Source: an uncultured Gemmatimonadota bacterium
GTDB taxonomy: Bacteria > Gemmatimonadota > Gemmatimonadetes > Gemmatimonadales > Gemmatimonadaceae
NCBI GenBank assembly: GCA_902826615.1
Contig: CADEFN010000001.1
Span: 806,001-870,000, forward strand
Direction of reading: 5' to 3'
Length of the DNA: 64,000 nt
Shown: piece after piece, positions 16,905 to 25,715 of the stretch
Numbering within the stretch: the first letter of the stretch is position 1
How the letters are laid out: each line of letters starts with the position of its first letter
Position numbers and translations under genes: made by a program
The notes under the pieces: generated by a model
Databases searched by the model: none
Seen by the model: only the letters and a program-made list of their open reading frames with translations
Told to the model about the DNA's origin: nothing

Positions 16905-18137
16905 TCATGACAGGGCGTTGAGCAAGCGCTCCACGTCGGCCATGTCGTTGTAGACCGACGGGGCAATACGCACCCAGTGCGGCGCAACGCGCACGCTGAC
17001 CCGGGCCGCCTCCCACTTTCTGGCCACGGCACTGGTGTCCTTCATCGCAAATGTCACAATCGGCGACGTGGAATGGAGAGGTGTTTGTGGCGTGAAGCCG
17101 AACCGCGGAAGTTCCTGTTGCAGTCTGCGCAACAAGGGTTGCCGGTGTCGCTGAATGTTCTCCACGCCTAACGAGCTGATGTACGGAACAGATGCCGAGA
17201 GGGCGGCGGCGATGGCACTCCCGGTGGTGCCGATCTGCACATGACTGGCAGCATCGGTGCCGGGGGTGTAGGTCACCGGCGCCGGATACCTGGGGTCAAA
17301 GGGTGAGTAGTGCATGTCGGCGTCCGGCGCCGAGTTGTAGCTCCAGTGCGGTCGCTTGAAGACACGACCGATGAGATCTTCGCGAACAAAAAAGAAAGCG
17401 AGCCCGAAGTCACCCATCAGCCATTTGTAGGTGGCGCTGGCGGCAAAGTCGACACCGGTGGCACGCACGTCGAGAGGCACCGCGCCCACACCCTGAATGA
17501 TGTCGGCGTACACCAGCGCGCCGTGCGCATGCGCCAGATCGCACACGGCCTTGAGGTCATGCTGAAAACCGTTGTACATCGCGACCCACGACACCTCGAC
17601 CAGTTTCGTCTTGCGGTCCACCAGTCGTTCGAGGTCCTTCATGTCGACGCGACCATCCTTCTGCCTGGCGATGCGGACGTCGATGCCCTGCTTCCTGAGT
17701 TCGAGGAGATGGATCAGGGCCCCTTCGAAGTGCAGTTCATCGGTGACGATGTTGCCGTCGAATGGGCGATTCAGCCCCAGCGCTTCGATGACGAGATTCT
17801 CTCCGCTCGAGGTGTTCTGGATCCAGCCGATTTCGTGTGGCTTGGCGTTGATGAGCGTGGCGAAGGAGGTGCGTGCATCGGGGCGCGTGGGTGATGGCGG
17901 GGTGGTGAACCCCAGGCGTGACCGGCGCTCAACCACGGCACGCATGGCGTCGGCGGCCACGCGCGGCATGGGGTGCGTATAGGCACCATTGATGTAGGTA
18001 TAACCCTCGGCGATGTCAAAGTCGGCGCGTCGTGGGAACGCTGCGCTGTCCACGGCGTGGCCCTGGGCGTTGAGTTGCCCGAGGGCGGCGGTGGCTGCGG
18101 CGCCGCCAAGTCCTGCAATGAGTTCGCGCCTGTTCAT
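16905..18137 (-). CDS. Class V aminotransferase with Tat signal
   Basis: A 410-residue PLP enzyme of the NifS/isopenicillin-N-epimerase-like group. I start it at ATG 18137, giving a twin-arginine signal (NRRELIAGLGGAAATAALG). Then come the family features: YINGAYTHPMP substrate region, NTSSGENLVIEAL (phosphate binding), VSWVAMYNGFQHDL, YADIIQGVGAVPLDV, and the Schiff-base lysine in ASATYKWLMGDFG. The C-terminal domain has VRVAPHWVRIAPSVYN. Export of a PLP enzyme through Tat implies folding with cofactor in the cytoplasm and action in the periplasm. It lies downstream of the flavin operon on the same strand, 89 bp away, and may be co-transcribed. Substrate unknown. Confidence 0.88.
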   Translation of the reverse strand: MNRRELIAGLGGAAATAALGQLNAQGHAVDSAAFPRRADFDIAEGYTYINGAYTHPMPRVAADAMRAVVERRSRLGFTTPPSPTRPDARTSFATLINAKPHEIGWIQNTSSGENLVIEALGLNRPFDGNIVTDELHFEGALIHLLELRKQGIDVRIARQKDGRVDMKDLERLVDRKTKLVEVSWVAMYNGFQHDLKAVCDLAHAHGALVYADIIQGVGAVPLDVRATGVDFAASATYKWLMGDFGLAFFFVREDLIGRVFKRPHWSYNSAPDADMHYSPFDPRYPAPVTYTPGTDAASHVQIGTTGSAIAAALSASVPYISSLGVENIQRHRQPLLRRLQQELPRFGFTPQTPLHSTSPIVTFAMKDTSAVARKWEAARVSVRVAPHWVRIAPSVYNDMADVERLLNALS

Positions 18138-18226
18138 GGTCACGGTGGTGAGCGGGCCCTGCGCAGTGTTCGGTGGTCCGGCTGGCCTACCAAGATTGTT
18201 CACAGCGCGCAGCGACGCCAACTCGT

Positions 18227-19048
18227 TCAGCTGGCGACGGCGCTCCCCAGGCGCGCCTGCCGATGTGTTCGCTCCCGAACCCGTCGTACCGACTCCAGCG
18301 CGTTGGCCACCAGGAGCCCCCCAGGGAGCCACCAGGCAGCACCCACGAGCACAAAGGCCAGCCAGGTGGCAACGCCGGTCACGACGCCGAACACTACCTG
18401 ATCACGAGCCCGTGGCGGCGAGGTGGGGGGATCGGTCACCATGAAGAAGGCAAAGTAGGTTGCCGCGTGGACGTCGGGTTCGCGGAACACCTCGGCGACC
18501 CCTGCTGTATTCCCAAAGTACGCTGTGCCGGTGAAGAGCACGAAGTAGGCGCCAAGAAAGGCAATGGCAGAGGGCAGCTTCTTCACGCGATCAGACACGA
18601 ACACACCCGTCGCCAGGAGGAGCACGATCCACCAGGCCGGGAGTTCAGGGAGCGCCCCCCACCAGCTGTGGCCCGAGCTGAAGAGGTAAAAACTCGCGAC
18701 CAGTGACAGTGCCGCAGGGTTGAAGGTGTTGGCTCCGCGCGAACGCACGATGTATTTGGAGATGACGCCGATGGCCGTGGTCGACGCGGCGACATACCAG
18801 GGTTCGTAAGGACTCAGCACCATGGCCACGATCAGCCCGGTGAGAATGGCGCCGTCAGGAAAGGTCCAGCGTTGCCGCCTGAAACGGAGCACTACCAGAT
18901 CAGTAACGCCACCGGCCAGCACCGCGCCCAGGAGTCCCGGAGCCGCCAGCCCTGGACCCGTGTGCCACACGGCAGGCAAGAGCAGGACCGCCAGCACGGC
19001 GATGAGCAGTCCCTTGGGTGTGCGGAGATACCGCCGAAGGCGCGGCAT
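18227..19048 (-). CDS. RnfD/NqrB-like membrane protein of a flavin electron-transfer system
   Basis: An integral membrane protein with about nine hydrophobic helices. It carries RnfD/NqrB family marks: RWTFPDGAILTGLIVAMVLSP near the start, the GANTFNPAALSLV loop, and FFMVTDPPTSPP near the C-terminus. I prefer ATG 19048; an in-frame TTG at 19087 would overlap the ApbE gene by 20 bp. RnfD and NqrB hold covalent FMN and pass electrons across the membrane. Together with the FMN-binding protein and ApbE upstream it probably moves electrons out to a periplasmic or membrane-bound flavin carrier. The other Rnf/Nqr subunits are absent from the window. The C-terminal tail is basic (RRVRERTHRQAR). Confidence 0.8.
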   Translation of the reverse strand: MPRLRRYLRTPKGLLIAVLAVLLLPAVWHTGPGLAAPGLLGAVLAGGVTDLVVLRFRRQRWTFPDGAILTGLIVAMVLSPYEPWYVAASTTAIGVISKYIVRSRGANTFNPAALSLVASFYLFSSGHSWWGALPELPAWWIVLLLATGVFVSDRVKKLPSAIAFLGAYFVLFTGTAYFGNTAGVAEVFREPDVHAATYFAFFMVTDPPTSPPRARDQVVFGVVTGVATWLAFVLVGAAWWLPGGLLVANALESVRRVRERTHRQARLGSAVAS

Positions 19049-19067
19049 CACAATGCCATCGCCCGAT

Positions 19068-19931
19068 TCACCCAACGCTCGACCCAACCACCGAAATGCA
19101 GTTCAGGTCCGGAGTCACCAGGAGTCCATCGAGTCCATGACGCTCCAGCAGCGCACGCCCTTCCACTGGCCCCAGGACAAAAGCGGCGGTGCTCATGGCG
19201 TCGGCGACCATTGCCGAGGGCGCCATCACGGTCACACTGATGAGCAAATCGCCGGGGAGTTGCGTGCGGGCGTCGAGGAGATGTGGGCCGCGTTCGTACA
19301 GGCCCGACGTGCAGACCGCCATGTCGCTCACGTCGATGACATCGATGAGGGTGTCGGGATGCAGCGGATGCCTGATGCCGACACGCCAGGGATGCCCATG
19401 GGCGTTGCGGCCACTGGCATACACGTCGCCTCCGGCCTCGATCACAAAGTCGCCGAGATGGTGCAACGCTTTCCTCGCCAGGTCGATCGCCAGCCCCTTG
19501 GCTACAGCGCCGAGGTCGAGTTGCAATGGGCGAGCGAGGACGATGGTGCGTGCGGCGGCATCGCAGTGGATGTCGTGATACGATCCCGAGGTGCCTGACG
19601 AGCGAGTGCGAATACCGGTGGCATAGTGACGGTCAAAGCCACGTTCCACCATCACGTGCCCGATGGTGGGGTCAAAGGCGCCCTCGGAGTCCTCGGCGAC
19701 GGCGCAGGCCATGCTCACTGCCTCGAACAACATGGCGCTCACCGGCACCACCACCCCTGGTTGTGCGCACAGCCGCTGCAGTTCGCTGGCCCCGTCAAAA
19801 CGTGAGCAGCAACTCTCGACGTCGCGAAACCACTGCCAGGCGCGCTCGAAGGCGTCGTCGTCGCGCGTGAGGCTGCGCAACGTCACGAGTGTGCCCATGA
19901 GGGCGCGCGACTCGGAGCAGCCTTCGTTCAC
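19068..19931 (-). CDS. apbE: FAD:protein FMN transferase (ApbE)
   Basis: The enzyme that attaches FMN from FAD to a Ser/Thr in target proteins. Seen: RALMGTLVTLRS at the start (family MGTxxxI), EGAFDPTIGHVM, LDLGAVAKGLAID, EAGGDVYASG, WRVGIRHP and ADAMSTAAFVLG, all ApbE signatures in the normal order. I choose GTG 19931, overlapping the upstream stop by four bases (GTGA); length 287. No signal peptide is visible, unlike many ApbE lipoproteins, so the upstream gene's end or a later start could matter, or it works inside the cell. The neighbours are its probable substrate (FMN-bind protein, upstream) and an RnfD-like partner (downstream). Confidence 0.9.
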   Translation of the reverse strand: MNEGCSESRALMGTLVTLRSLTRDDDAFERAWQWFRDVESCCSRFDGASELQRLCAQPGVVVPVSAMLFEAVSMACAVAEDSEGAFDPTIGHVMVERGFDRHYATGIRTRSSGTSGSYHDIHCDAAARTIVLARPLQLDLGAVAKGLAIDLARKALHHLGDFVIEAGGDVYASGRNAHGHPWRVGIRHPLHPDTLIDVIDVSDMAVCTSGLYERGPHLLDARTQLPGDLLISVTVMAPSAMVADAMSTAAFVLGPVEGRALLERHGLDGLLVTPDLNCISVVGSSVG

Positions 19932-20698
19932 GAGGAGCGCGAGGTGTTCATGGCGTCCATCACGGCCATGTAAAAGGCGTCGCTGCTGACCGTGGCGCCC
20001 GAGATCACGTCGACGTCGGCGGTCTGGCGTGTCACCACCTGGCCCGGGAGCGCTTCGATCCACGAACAGGAGTAGCGCGTGAGGCACTTGCTGATCTCGA
20101 CATGCACAATGCGCCGGTCGGCCACTTCGATTTTCACTTCCAGGTCCCCATGCCTGGACGATCCGTAGCCGTACCAGGTGCCATCCTTGAGGGGGCGAAT
20201 GACCTTGGCCGCCGGTGCCGCCGGTTCGGCGGGTGGAGTGGGTGTGGCGGCAACGGGTGCTGGAGGTGTCACGGGCAACGGCACGACCGTGTCGGCCGGC
20301 ACAGGAACCGGTGCGGAATCGTTAGGCGCGGTTGTGGCGGCCACCAACGGTATGCTCGCAGGTGTCGCGGTGACTGGTGCGGCGGCCGGGAGCGAGGAGC
20401 GCACCGTATCAGTGCCCGTGGGCGCGGTGGACAGCGGAGCAACGACCACTGGCGCGGCGGCGACGATGCTCGTATCGCCCTGGGGAACCTCCGCACTCAC
20501 AGAATCCGCTGGCGCTGGGTCTGCCGGCCGTTCACGACGGACCGCGCTCTCGAGTTCGAGCGCCTCGGCGGCTGCCTCCGTCTTGAGGTACCCCGCCGAA
20601 TAGATCGCCAGCACCGCGGCCGAGGACAGCGCCACGAGAGGGCTCCGTCCGGGGCGGGGACGCGGCGCGGGTTGTTTGGGAGGGACGGATTCAGCCAT
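19928..20698 (-). CDS. Membrane-anchored FMN-bind domain protein with long Pro/Ala/Thr linker
   Basis: A 256-residue protein started at ATG 20698. One N-terminal membrane helix (LVALSSAAVLAIYSAGYL) is followed by about 120 residues rich in Pro, Ala, Thr and Val. The C-terminal FMN-bind domain (DGTWYGYGSSRHGDLEVKI...) ends with DVISGATVSSDAF, which contains the flavinylation motif SGAT; the Thr is the predicted FMN site. Two cysteines near SKCLTRYSCSW are unusual. Known: ApbE loads FMN on such domains, and they form extracytosolic electron carriers. The linker would let the flavin head swing between partners. First gene of the three-gene flavin operon. Confidence 0.85.
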   Translation of the reverse strand: MAESVPPKQPAPRPRPGRSPLVALSSAAVLAIYSAGYLKTEAAAEALELESAVRRERPADPAPADSVSAEVPQGDTSIVAAAPVVVAPLSTAPTGTDTVRSSLPAAAPVTATPASIPLVAATTAPNDSAPVPVPADTVVPLPVTPPAPVAATPTPPAEPAAPAAKVIRPLKDGTWYGYGSSRHGDLEVKIEVADRRIVHVEISKCLTRYSCSWIEALPGQVVTRQTADVDVISGATVSSDAFYMAVMDAMNTSRSS

Positions 20699-20989
20699 CT
20701 GACGTTGGGGGACGCCGCTCACAACTTGCTTCGCCGGAAATGCCACTCGATCCTGGCGCGAGCGCAAAATGCGCCCGGTTCCACTGCGGCAACAGTCGTG
20801 CGCCATTGACGCGCCAGTTCCGGACAGGCCGACGCGGAGCGAGTCGCCTCTACTTGTTTCGCCGAGCTGTCGGCAGCGCCTGGCTGAGGGCTCGCCACCC
20901 GGACGGGTGTCGAATTTCCTCTGCTCGCTGCGCGCTGCGGTAGCGCGCGCTAAGATCCCGGTGGTGTCCCGACTTTCATCCGTGCGACC

Positions 20990-23314
20990 ATGACCCGTCT
21001 TCGTTGTGTCTTCCTGCTGTTTGCTGCGCCACTCATGGCCCAGCAGCCCCGCCAGTTCACGGCCGACGACTACGCGCGGGCCGAGCGTTTTCTTGCGCCC
21101 AACACCGGGCCGCTCGTCACCGGCATCGCCACTCGCCCGACCTGGCTCGCTGATGGGCGCTTCTGGTATCGTGTGTCGACCACCGGCGGCAACGCCTTCC
21201 ACGTGGTGGACCCGGTCAAGCGTACCAAGGCGCCCCTCGCCGATCCGTCACGCCTGAGTGCTGCGGTTGCAACCGCCCTTGGTAACCCTGTCGATCTCAC
21301 ACGACTGGCGCCGGGTGCCTTCCGTGTGTCCGAGGACGCCAGGTCGTTGTCCATTGCGGTGCGTGACAAGTCCGTGTCGTGTGTGGTGGCAACCTACAGC
21401 TGCACAGCCGGCACACCAGCCATGACCATGGGCGTGTCGGCCCCGCCGGCGTCGGTGACGTCGCCCGATGGCAAGACGGCGGTCTACATCAAGGACTACA
21501 ATCTCTGGATGAAGGATCTGTCGAACGGGCTTGATATCCAGCTCACGACTGACGGCATCAAGGAGTTCGGCTACGCCACCAACAACGCTGGCTGGACACA
21601 CGGCCCCGACCCGGTGGTGACCTTCTCACCCGACTCCAGGCAAATCGCGACGTTCCAGCACGATGAACGCGGGACACGGGACATGTTTCTGGTCTCGACC
21701 AACGTCGGTCCGCCAAAGCTCCAGCAGTGGAAGTACCCGATGCCGGGTGACAGCCTGATTTTCCGCATCAGCCGCGTGATCATCAATCAGGGCCCCGATG
21801 GGCGTCCGCGTGTGGTGCGCCTCAAGATGCCCGCTGACGCACATCGCTCCACGGTGTCCGACCACATCGCCTGCGGTGACGAGATCTGTGATGCGCAGTG
21901 GTATCCGGACGGGTCGCACCTCGCCTTCATCTCCAGCTCACGCGATCACAAGACGGCATGGATGCGCGTTGCCAACGCGCAAACCGGCGAGGTGCGCACC
22001 CTGTTCGAGGAGAAAAGCGCCACGCAGGTGGGTGATGCCTCACTCCCCGAGAATCTCTGGCGTGTGCTCCCCGGCTCAAATGAACTCATCTGGTGGTCGC
22101 AGCGCGACAACTGGGTACACCTGTACCTGTATGACCTTGCCACGGGCCAGCTCAAGAATCGCATCACGACTGGCGACGGCAATGTGAACAGCATCGTGCG
22201 CATCGATGAAAAGGCGCGCCTCATCTATTTCATGGCTAACGGTCGCGAGCCGGGCCGTGACCCCTACTACAGCCACTTCTACAAGGTGGGCTTCGACGGA
22301 AAGGGGCTCACGCTGCTCACGCCGGAGGAAAGCCATCACTCCGTCACGTTGTCGCCCGACGGCAAGACCTTTGTCGATACGTATTCCACGATGGACACTC
22401 CGCCGGCCACCGTGCTTCGTGACATGACCGGCAAGCTCGTGCTGGCACTGGAGAAGGCTGACATCTCCCGGCTGCTCGCGACGGGGTGGAAGCTCCCGAC
22501 ACCCGTGCGCATGAAGGCCCGCGACGGTACGACCGACATCTACGGCGTGATGTTCACGCCCTCCAATCTCGATTCGACCAGGAAGTACCCGATCATCAAC
22601 TACATCTACCCCGGGCCGCAGTCCGGGTCGGTGGGGCCGCGCAGTTTCAGCCCGGCCCGCGGTGACAACCAGGCCCTCGCCGAGTTGGGCTTTGTGGTGG
22701 TGTCGATCGATGGGATGGGCACCCCGGGACGCTCCAAGCAATTCCACGACGCCTACTACGGCCGGATGGGGGACAATACCCTCCCCGATCAGGTGGCAGG
22801 CATGAAACAGTTAGCCGATCGCTACAAGTTCATCGATATCGACAAGGTGGGAATCTGGGGACACTCCGGTGGAGGGTTTGCCACTGCTGCCGCCCTGTTC
22901 CGCCATCCCGACTTTTTCAAGGTAGGCATTTCCGAAAGCGGCAATCACGACAACCGCAACTACGAAGACGACTGGGGCGAGCGGTATCAGGGGTTGCTGG
23001 TGCGCAATGGAGAGGGTGACAACTACAGCGACGAAGCCAATCAGACCCACGCCAAGAACCTCAAGGGGAAACTCTTCCTCGTGCACGGCTCGATGGACGA
23101 CAATGTCCCGCCGTACAACACGCAGCTCGTCGTGGATGCCCTGGTGAAGGCGGGCAAGGACTTTGACCTCCTCATGCTGCCGCACGCCCGGCATGGCTTT
23201 GGCGCCGATGGTGCGTACATGATGCGACGACGGTGGGACTACTTCGTGCAGAATCTCCAGGGGGCCATCCCGCCCAAGGAGTATCAAATCGGCCGGCCCA
23301 GGGTCGTGCCCTGA
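20990..23314 (+). CDS. Secreted S9 family (dipeptidyl-peptidase IV-like) peptidase
   Basis: A 774-residue serine peptidase. The signal peptide is MTRLRCVFLLFAAPLMAQQ. Residues ~60-480 form the DPP-IV type beta-propeller (repeats such as SPDGKTAVYIKDYNLWM, FSPDSRQIATFQHD). The alpha/beta-hydrolase domain follows, with the nucleophile in GIWGHSGGGFAT, the Asp in HGSMDDNVPP and the His in PHARHGFG. It removes dipeptides or short peptides from N-termini in the periplasm or medium, feeding amino-acid uptake. The gene faces the BlaI-type regulator gene, and a GC-rich hairpin lies between their ends. Upstream, 290 bp of non-coding DNA separates it from the divergent flavin operon. Confidence 0.92.
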   Translation: MTRLRCVFLLFAAPLMAQQPRQFTADDYARAERFLAPNTGPLVTGIATRPTWLADGRFWYRVSTTGGNAFHVVDPVKRTKAPLADPSRLSAAVATALGNPVDLTRLAPGAFRVSEDARSLSIAVRDKSVSCVVATYSCTAGTPAMTMGVSAPPASVTSPDGKTAVYIKDYNLWMKDLSNGLDIQLTTDGIKEFGYATNNAGWTHGPDPVVTFSPDSRQIATFQHDERGTRDMFLVSTNVGPPKLQQWKYPMPGDSLIFRISRVIINQGPDGRPRVVRLKMPADAHRSTVSDHIACGDEICDAQWYPDGSHLAFISSSRDHKTAWMRVANAQTGEVRTLFEEKSATQVGDASLPENLWRVLPGSNELIWWSQRDNWVHLYLYDLATGQLKNRITTGDGNVNSIVRIDEKARLIYFMANGREPGRDPYYSHFYKVGFDGKGLTLLTPEESHHSVTLSPDGKTFVDTYSTMDTPPATVLRDMTGKLVLALEKADISRLLATGWKLPTPVRMKARDGTTDIYGVMFTPSNLDSTRKYPIINYIYPGPQSGSVGPRSFSPARGDNQALAELGFVVVSIDGMGTPGRSKQFHDAYYGRMGDNTLPDQVAGMKQLADRYKFIDIDKVGIWGHSGGGFATAAALFRHPDFFKVGISESGNHDNRNYEDDWGERYQGLLVRNGEGDNYSDEANQTHAKNLKGKLFLVHGSMDDNVPPYNTQLVVDALVKAGKDFDLLMLPHARHGFGADGAYMMRRRWDYFVQNLQGAIPPKEYQIGRPRVVP

Positions 23315-23328
23315 TCGCAAAAGCAGTG

Positions 23329-23357
23329 GCCGGGGCGTCGCACAGCGGCGCCCCGGC
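23329..23357. terminator. Hairpin between convergent S9 peptidase and BlaI-type genes
   Basis: GCCGGGGCG (23329-23337) pairs with CGCCCCGGC (23349-23357), a perfect 9-bp GC stem with an 11-base loop. It has only a short T-rich follow-up (TCGTTT), so it may serve as a weak bidirectional terminator. Confidence 0.5.
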
Positions 23358-23362
23358 TCGTT

Positions 23363-23827
23363 TCACCCTGCCAGTCGTTGGCTTCTCTGCTCCGCCTCGG
23401 CCAGCTGGCCACTGAGTAATGCCAGCTCCTCAGCGCCCAGTCCGGGCTCTTCGAGCAGGTGCGCAAGCATGTCGCTGGGCCTGCCCCGGTAGAGGCTTTG
23501 CACCATGTTGTTGACCATGGCGCGGCGCACATCGAACTCCGATACCGCAGGTCTGAAGACCTGCTGACGACCCCGACGCTCGAGTGTGAGTACCCCGCGT
23601 CGTGCGAGACGATGGAGCAGCGTGTGGACCGTCGACCGTGCCAGCTCGTGACGGGCTGCGAGCTCGTCGCGCACCGTGTCCACCGAACACTCGCGGTGAC
23701 TCCAGACGATCCTGAGAAGGTCGAGCTGGAGGGGGGTGACATGGGTGCTCGCGCCAAGGTCGGTTGGGATGGGTTCGTCGGCAGGGCTACCGGGCGTACC
23801 TGGCACAGGGTGGGCCGACTCATTCAT
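23363..23827 (-). CDS. BlaI/MecI-family transcriptional repressor
   Basis: A 154-residue regulator. Residues ~35-100 form the winged helix of the BlaI/MecI/CopY family: LQLDLLRIVWSHRECSVDTVRDEL, then LARSTVHTLLHRLARRGVLTLERRGRQQVF. The C-terminal dimer helices follow (RRAMVNNMVQSLYRG, LAHLLEEPGL). BlaI proteins repress beta-lactamase or cell-wall genes and are usually removed by a BlaR-type membrane protease; no BlaR gene is next to it. The first 30 residues are Pro/Gly-rich and probably unstructured. No Shine-Dalgarno sequence is obvious before the ATG. Confidence 0.88.
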   Translation of the reverse strand: MNESAHPVPGTPGSPADEPIPTDLGASTHVTPLQLDLLRIVWSHRECSVDTVRDELAARHELARSTVHTLLHRLARRGVLTLERRGRQQVFRPAVSEFDVRRAMVNNMVQSLYRGRPSDMLAHLLEEPGLGAEELALLSGQLAEAEQRSQRLAG

Positions 23828-24111
23828 GGGGAAACATGGATCGCGGTTGGGGTCAGGCGGCCTATCCAGTGACTACAAGCGCGGACTGGGGCATGACCAT
23901 GCCGCGCAACTCCGAGGCACCCGGCCGGGTCAACCACCCTGAAACCCACCGCACCATGGGGACCATTCAGCCCCATGAATGGCCCCGTTTGACCGGACTC
24001 CGCTCATCCTGGCCGACCGGGAGGCGAAGGCCAACGGAGATCTGAGCCGCCGCGTTAACGGAGAGCCCGCTTCTCGGCGCATACCAACCGCCTATCCCGC
24101 TGCAGTACATC

Positions 24112-24759
24112 ATGTTGCCTCGTGTTTTTGCTGTCGCACTGGCTCTCGTCGCGACCTCCGGCCAGCTCTCTGCGCAGGCCAAGCGCCCGGAATCGCCTCA
24201 GCGTTTTTTGCTCTCCGAGGGCTCCGAGGCCCGCTACATGGTCACTGAAAAGCTGGCCATGAACACCTTTGACAATGAGGTGGTCGGGAAGTCGGCAGCG
24301 GTCACCGGAATGGTCGTGCTGGACGCTTCGGGGCGGGTGGTGCCCGCCGACTCTCGGATCGTCATCGATCTCACTACGCTCAGGACCGATCGCGCCAGGC
24401 GCGACAGTTACGTCCAGAAGAACACCCTCGAAACCGCCCGTTTTCCCAAGGCGGAGCTCAGGATCACCGAGATTCGAGGCCTTCCGGCTCAGCTACCTGC
24501 GACCGGGACCGCCAGCATCACCGTGTTGGCTGACTTTGCGTTGCACGGTGTGACCCGCCCGACCACGTGGACCGCCAGCGTGGAGTTTACAACTGTCGGC
24601 CTCAAGGGGACGGCGAAGACCACGGTCCAGTTCGCCGATTTCAACATCACTGTGCCCCGGGTTCCGGTGGTAGCGCGGGTGGATGACCCCATCACGCTGG
24701 AACTGGCGTTTGCCTTTGTCCGCGACGGTGGCGCCGTGGTCACTCCGGAGAATCGTTAG
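24112..24759 (+). CDS. YceI family periplasmic protein
   Basis: A 215-residue exported protein with signal MLPRVFAVALALVATSGQLSAQ. The YceI beta-barrel pattern is clear: SEARYMVTEKLAMNTFDNEVVGKS near the start, then ADSRIVIDLTTLRTDRARRDSYVQ, ETARFPKAELRI, and a final FADFNITVPRVPVVARVDDPITLEL. YceI proteins bind long isoprenoid or lipid molecules in the periplasm. The stop codon lies inside a CGTTAGGG variant of the repeated 8-mer. The 284 bp upstream contain no recognised gene. It may share transcription with the bactofilin gene 65 bp downstream. Confidence 0.88.
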   Translation: MLPRVFAVALALVATSGQLSAQAKRPESPQRFLLSEGSEARYMVTEKLAMNTFDNEVVGKSAAVTGMVVLDASGRVVPADSRIVIDLTTLRTDRARRDSYVQKNTLETARFPKAELRITEIRGLPAQLPATGTASITVLADFALHGVTRPTTWTASVEFTTVGLKGTAKTTVQFADFNITVPRVPVVARVDDPITLELAFAFVRDGGAVVTPENR

Positions 24760-24824
24760 GGTCTGGGGAATTTGCGGTTGGTGATGCAGGTGACAGCGGA
24801 AAGCGGGTCCCGCGGCCACCCTCC

Positions 24825-25364
24825 ATGGTTCACCAACCGAACCCCACCATGGCACTCTGGAAGGAACCCACGGCACCCAAGCGCGATTCTGCGCTGCTGA
24901 CCCCCGAGCCCGCTGCTGCCCGGGAAGAGTTTACGCCGACCAAAGCGTCGACAGCATGGGAAAACGGCCGCCGCGTCCCGGCGGACATGAAAGAGTCGAT
25001 CATCGGGTCGGCGCTGACCATCGAAGGCAAGATCGAGGGGGCGGGGCATGTGCGGATCGCCGGGCGTTTCAAGGGTGACGTCCATGTGGAAGGCAATCTC
25101 ACGATCGAGCAGGGCGCCAAGGTCACGGGTGGCATCAAGGCTGGCAGTGTGATCATCGCCGGGGAGCTGGATGGCAACGTGCTTGGCGCGGCGACGGTGG
25201 AGCTGCTCGTGACGGGTGTGCTGAATGGCGATGTGAAGGCCGGCACCCTCACTGTGGCGGCCGGGTCGCGTATGCGAGGGCGCGTGGAGTTTGGCTGGGA
25301 TGGCCACGAGCTGCCGCACCACAGCAACGGCGCCGGTGACGGGGAGAACGGCTCCGCCCTATGA
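24825..25364 (+). CDS. Bactofilin
   Basis: A 179-residue cytoskeletal protein. The core (about residues 60-160) is the bactofilin right-handed beta-helix with short Gly/Val/Ile repeats: SIIGSALTIEGKIEG, HVRIAGRFKGDVHVEG, QGAKVTGGIKAGSVIIAGELDGNV. Flanking tails are unstructured. Bactofilins polymerise without nucleotide and scaffold envelope enzymes or stalk growth. An alternative start at ATG 24849 (MALWKEP) is equally possible. It overlaps the next gene by four bases, so the zinc-ribbon protein is likely a functional partner. Confidence 0.9.
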   Translation: MVHQPNPTMALWKEPTAPKRDSALLTPEPAAAREEFTPTKASTAWENGRRVPADMKESIIGSALTIEGKIEGAGHVRIAGRFKGDVHVEGNLTIEQGAKVTGGIKAGSVIIAGELDGNVLGAATVELLVTGVLNGDVKAGTLTVAAGSRMRGRVEFGWDGHELPHHSNGAGDGENGSAL

Positions 25365-25702
25365 ACAACACGCGCGACACCGCCGTTGGCGCGACGCGCA
25401 GTTGTCCGCATTGCCGAGCCCAGATTCTCGCCAGTTCGTCGGTGTGCCCCGCCTGCCGTCATCACTTGCGGTTCGGGGGCAAGGCGGCGGATGCCATCAC
25501 CGTACCCGATCTGGTGCCACTCCGCGTGAGTGGCACCGTTCGGCATGACAACACAGGGCCTGCCTGGGAGTATTCGGTGGTGGTCCTGGTGAAAAACGCC
25601 CGCGGAGAAGAGGTCACCCGGCACGTGGTTGGGGTGGGGGCCTTGGCGCCCGGAGACGAACGCACCTTCTCCCTGGCGGTGGAGGTGTTTACGGGGCGGT
25701 GA
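25361..25702 (+). CDS. Small zinc-ribbon protein coupled to bactofilin
   Basis: A 113-residue protein. CPHC and CPAC, 10 residues apart (about residues 15-32), form a zinc ribbon. The rest (RHDNTGPAWEYSVVVLVKNARGEEVTRHVVGVGALAPGDERTFSLAVEVF) looks like a small FxLYD-type beta-sandwich. The ATGA overlap with the bactofilin stop implies translational coupling. No family name recognised; a role in assembling or recruiting to bactofilin filaments is inference from position only. Confidence 0.7.
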   Translation: MNNTRDTAVGATRSCPHCRAQILASSSVCPACRHHLRFGGKAADAITVPDLVPLRVSGTVRHDNTGPAWEYSVVVLVKNARGEEVTRHVVGVGALAPGDERTFSLAVEVFTGR

Positions 25703-25715
25703 GTAGTGCGGTAAC

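Noticed and set aside
23828-24111. Possible small genes upstream of YceI
   Set aside because: Open frames in this gap lack ribosome sites and family resemblance.
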